Made by a program: the position numbers and the translations under genes
Notes under the pieces: generated by a model
What the model was told of the DNA's origin: nothing
Seen by the model: the letters and a program-made list of their open reading frames with translations, nothing else
Database searches by the model: none
Part shown: positions 5,477 through 6,420 of the stretch, piece by piece
How positions within the stretch are numbered: the first letter of the stretch is position 1
How the letters are laid out: each line of letters starts with the position of its first letter
From: Thermoplasmata archaeon
Lineage (GTDB): Archaea; Thermoplasmatota; E2; DHVEG-1; B18-G2
Assembly: GCA_003651105.1 (NCBI GenBank)
Contig: QMTN01000023.1
Location: forward strand, 1-6,420
Direction of reading: 5' to 3'
Length of the DNA stretch: 6,420 nucleotides

Positions 5477-6025
5477 ATGGCCAGGAAGAGGGTTGAAGAG
5501 GTTAAAAGGGTGATAGAGATTCCCGAGAACGTTGAGATCAAGGTAGAGGAAGGTAACAGGGTTTACGTCAAAGGGGAGAAGGGAGAGCTTTTCAGAGAGC
5601 TAAAACACCACAAGGTCGAGATAAGGAAAGTAGAAAACAAGGTGGAGATCTACTGCAAGAAACCAAGAAGGAAGGATCTGGCCATGGTTGGCACATGCTA
5701 TGCCCATATCAGGAATATGATAAAAGGGGTTACCAAAGGATTTGAGTACAAGATGAAGGTTGTGTACTCCCACTTCCCAATCAAGACATCCGTAAGCGGT
5801 AACCAGTTCCTCATCCATAATTTCCTGGGAGAGAAGAAGCCGAGGGTTGCGAAGATCCTCGATGGTGTGGATGTGGAGATCAAAGGTGATATCATCTTGG
5901 TTAGGGGCATAGACAAGGAGAAGGTTGGACAGACCGTTGCCAACATAGAGCTTGCAACCAGGGTTAAAGACAGGGATGTGAGGGTATTCCAGGATGGTAT
6001 CTACAGGATATCGAGAGGTGATTGA
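5477..6025 (+). CDS. rplF: 50S ribosomal protein uL6 (L6P)
   Basis: Large-subunit protein with two related alpha/beta domains, located near the sarcin-ricin loop and the factor-binding site. The 182 residues are usual for archaea. Visible parts are the first domain from [20 protein letters not shown] (13-32) to the [20 protein letters not shown] segment (38-57), the helix [20 protein letters not shown] (71-90), the second domain with [20 protein letters not shown] (95-114) and [20 protein letters not shown] (115-134), and the C-terminus [20 protein letters not shown] (151-170), FQDGIYRI. Start choice: GTG 5468 and ATG 5477 are in frame; AGGTG at 5466-5470 covers the former, so ATG 5477 is used, giving MARKRVEE. 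The final codons (Arg-Gly-Asp) contain the eL32 ribosome-binding site. Confidence 0.97.
   Translation: MARKRVEEVKRVIEIPENVEIKVEEGNRVYVKGEKGELFRELKHHKVEIRKVENKVEIYCKKPRRKDLAMVGTCYAHIRNMIKGVTKGFEYKMKVVYSHFPIKTSVSGNQFLIHNFLGEKKPRVAKILDGVDVEIKGDIILVRGIDKEKVGQTVANIELATRVKDRDVRVFQDGIYRISRGD
6015..6022 (+). promoter_or_regulatory. Ribosome-binding site for the GTG start of eL32
   Basis: GAGGTGAT lies within the last codons of uL6 and has the usual spacing to GTG 6028. It supports a start that includes the whole N-terminal HhH domain rather than ATG 6058. Confidence 0.75.
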
Positions 6026-6027
6026 TC

Positions 6028-6420
6028 GTGGATAAGGAAGAGTTCATAAGGTTCCTGATGAGCATACCTGGCATAGGTAGAGCCAAGGCAGAGGCAATAT
6101 ACGAGAGCGGTTTTGATACAAAGGAGAAGCTGATAAATGCTAGCATCGAGGATCTCGTGAGGATAAAAGGTATTAGCGAAAACCTGGCGAAGAGGATAAA
6201 GGAAGAGGTCGGAAAGGAGGCGGAGAAGGAAGAAGAGAAGGAGGAGAAAGAAGAGGAGAAGAGAGGTGTTCCAAGGATAAAGCCCAAGCTGGATGAAAAA
6301 CTCAAGGAAGCTCTCGAGAAAAGAAGGGAAAAGAAGGATAGGGAACCGGAATTCTTGAGACAGGAATGGTTCAGGTACAAGAGATTGGGCGAGTGCTGGA
6401 GGAGACCGAAGGGATTACAC
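6028..6420 (+). CDS. rpl32e: 50S ribosomal protein eL32 (L32e) with N-terminal helix-hairpin-helix domain; 3' end beyond window
   Basis: Partial gene; 131 codons are present and the frame stays open to the window edge. The true L32e part begins near residue 80 and is recognised from the signature PEFLRQEWFRYKRLGECWRR (107-126) followed by PKGLH, which in the family continues into a conserved basic C-terminus. Ahead of it lies an added domain at about 1-61 with two hairpins, PGIG (14-17) and KGIS (47-50), in tandem HhH spacing, then a Lys/Glu-rich linker (62-79). A comparable HhH N-terminal extension is known in haloarchaeal eL32, for example Haloarcula. The GTG start at 6028 is two bases after uL6, with GAGGTGAT at 6015-6022. 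An ATG at 6058 would cut into the first helix and lacks such a site. This HhH copy is related to the one ending uS3. By synteny eL19 should follow, but that lies outside the window. Confidence 0.94.
   Translation, partial: MDKEEFIRFLMSIPGIGRAKAEAIYESGFDTKEKLINASIEDLVRIKGISENLAKRIKEEVGKEAEKEEEKEEKEEEKRGVPRIKPKLDEKLKEALEKRREKKDREPEFLRQEWFRYKRLGECWRRPKGLH

Noticed and set aside
1..6420. Transcription terminators, insertion sequences, CRISPR repeats, tRNA genes or a defence system
   Set aside because: The largest intergenic gap is 13 bases and every gene is a housekeeping translation or RNA-processing gene. No T-rich terminator, direct repeat array or inverted-repeat boundary was seen.

Overview
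This window is a densely packed archaeal ribosomal-protein gene cluster, the S10/spc-type operon. All fifteen genes lie on the + strand, from uS19 to the first part of eL32. The archaeal assignment rests on three things: proteins absent from bacteria (eS4, eL32, the RNase P subunit Rnp1/Rpp29 and the SUI1-family factor aIF1), the conserved archaeal gene order, and ribosome-binding sites complementary to the archaeal 16S 3' end (GGAGGTGATC). Arg codons are mostly AGG/AGA, Ile is often ATA, and the coding strand is purine-rich, as is common in thermophilic archaea. The order uL29 - aIF1 - Rnp1 - uS17 points to a euryarchaeal-type lineage. A Thermoplasmata-like or related group is possible, but I could not run a phylogeny and hold this with low confidence.

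Layout: uS19 (8-451), uL22 (457-906), uS3 (906-1721), uL29 (1721-1921), aIF1 (1918-2217), Rnp1 (2227-2493), uS17 (2499-2840), uL14 (2837-3235), uL24 (3245-3703), eS4 (3687-4412), uL5 (4402-4908), uS14 (4909-5064, TTG start), uS8 (5078-5467), uL6 (5477-6025), and eL32 (6028 to the window end, GTG start, 3'-truncated). Junctions range from a 17-base overlap to a 13-base gap. There is no room for an internal terminator, and I see no convincing internal promoter, so one polycistronic mRNA is likely. Start codons were chosen from a consistent geometry: the first base of the GGAGGTGAT match lies about 12-15 bases before the start.

The genes jointly supply small-subunit proteins (uS19, uS3, uS17, eS4, uS14, uS8), large-subunit proteins (uL22, uL29, uL14, uL24, uL5, uL6, eL32), the start-codon fidelity factor aIF1, and an RNase P protein subunit. 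Ribosome assembly, translation initiation and tRNA maturation are therefore expressed together.

I do not see a new system here. The most notable signal is a pair of related tandem helix-hairpin-helix domains, one at the C-terminus of uS3 and one at the N-terminus of eL32. They align without gaps over 52 residues with 22 identities, and each is joined to its ribosomal core by a Lys/Glu-rich linker. uL24 also carries a Lys/Glu-rich tail. At several junctions the next gene's Shine-Dalgarno sequence is written inside the last codons of the upstream gene and so fixes its C-terminal residues.
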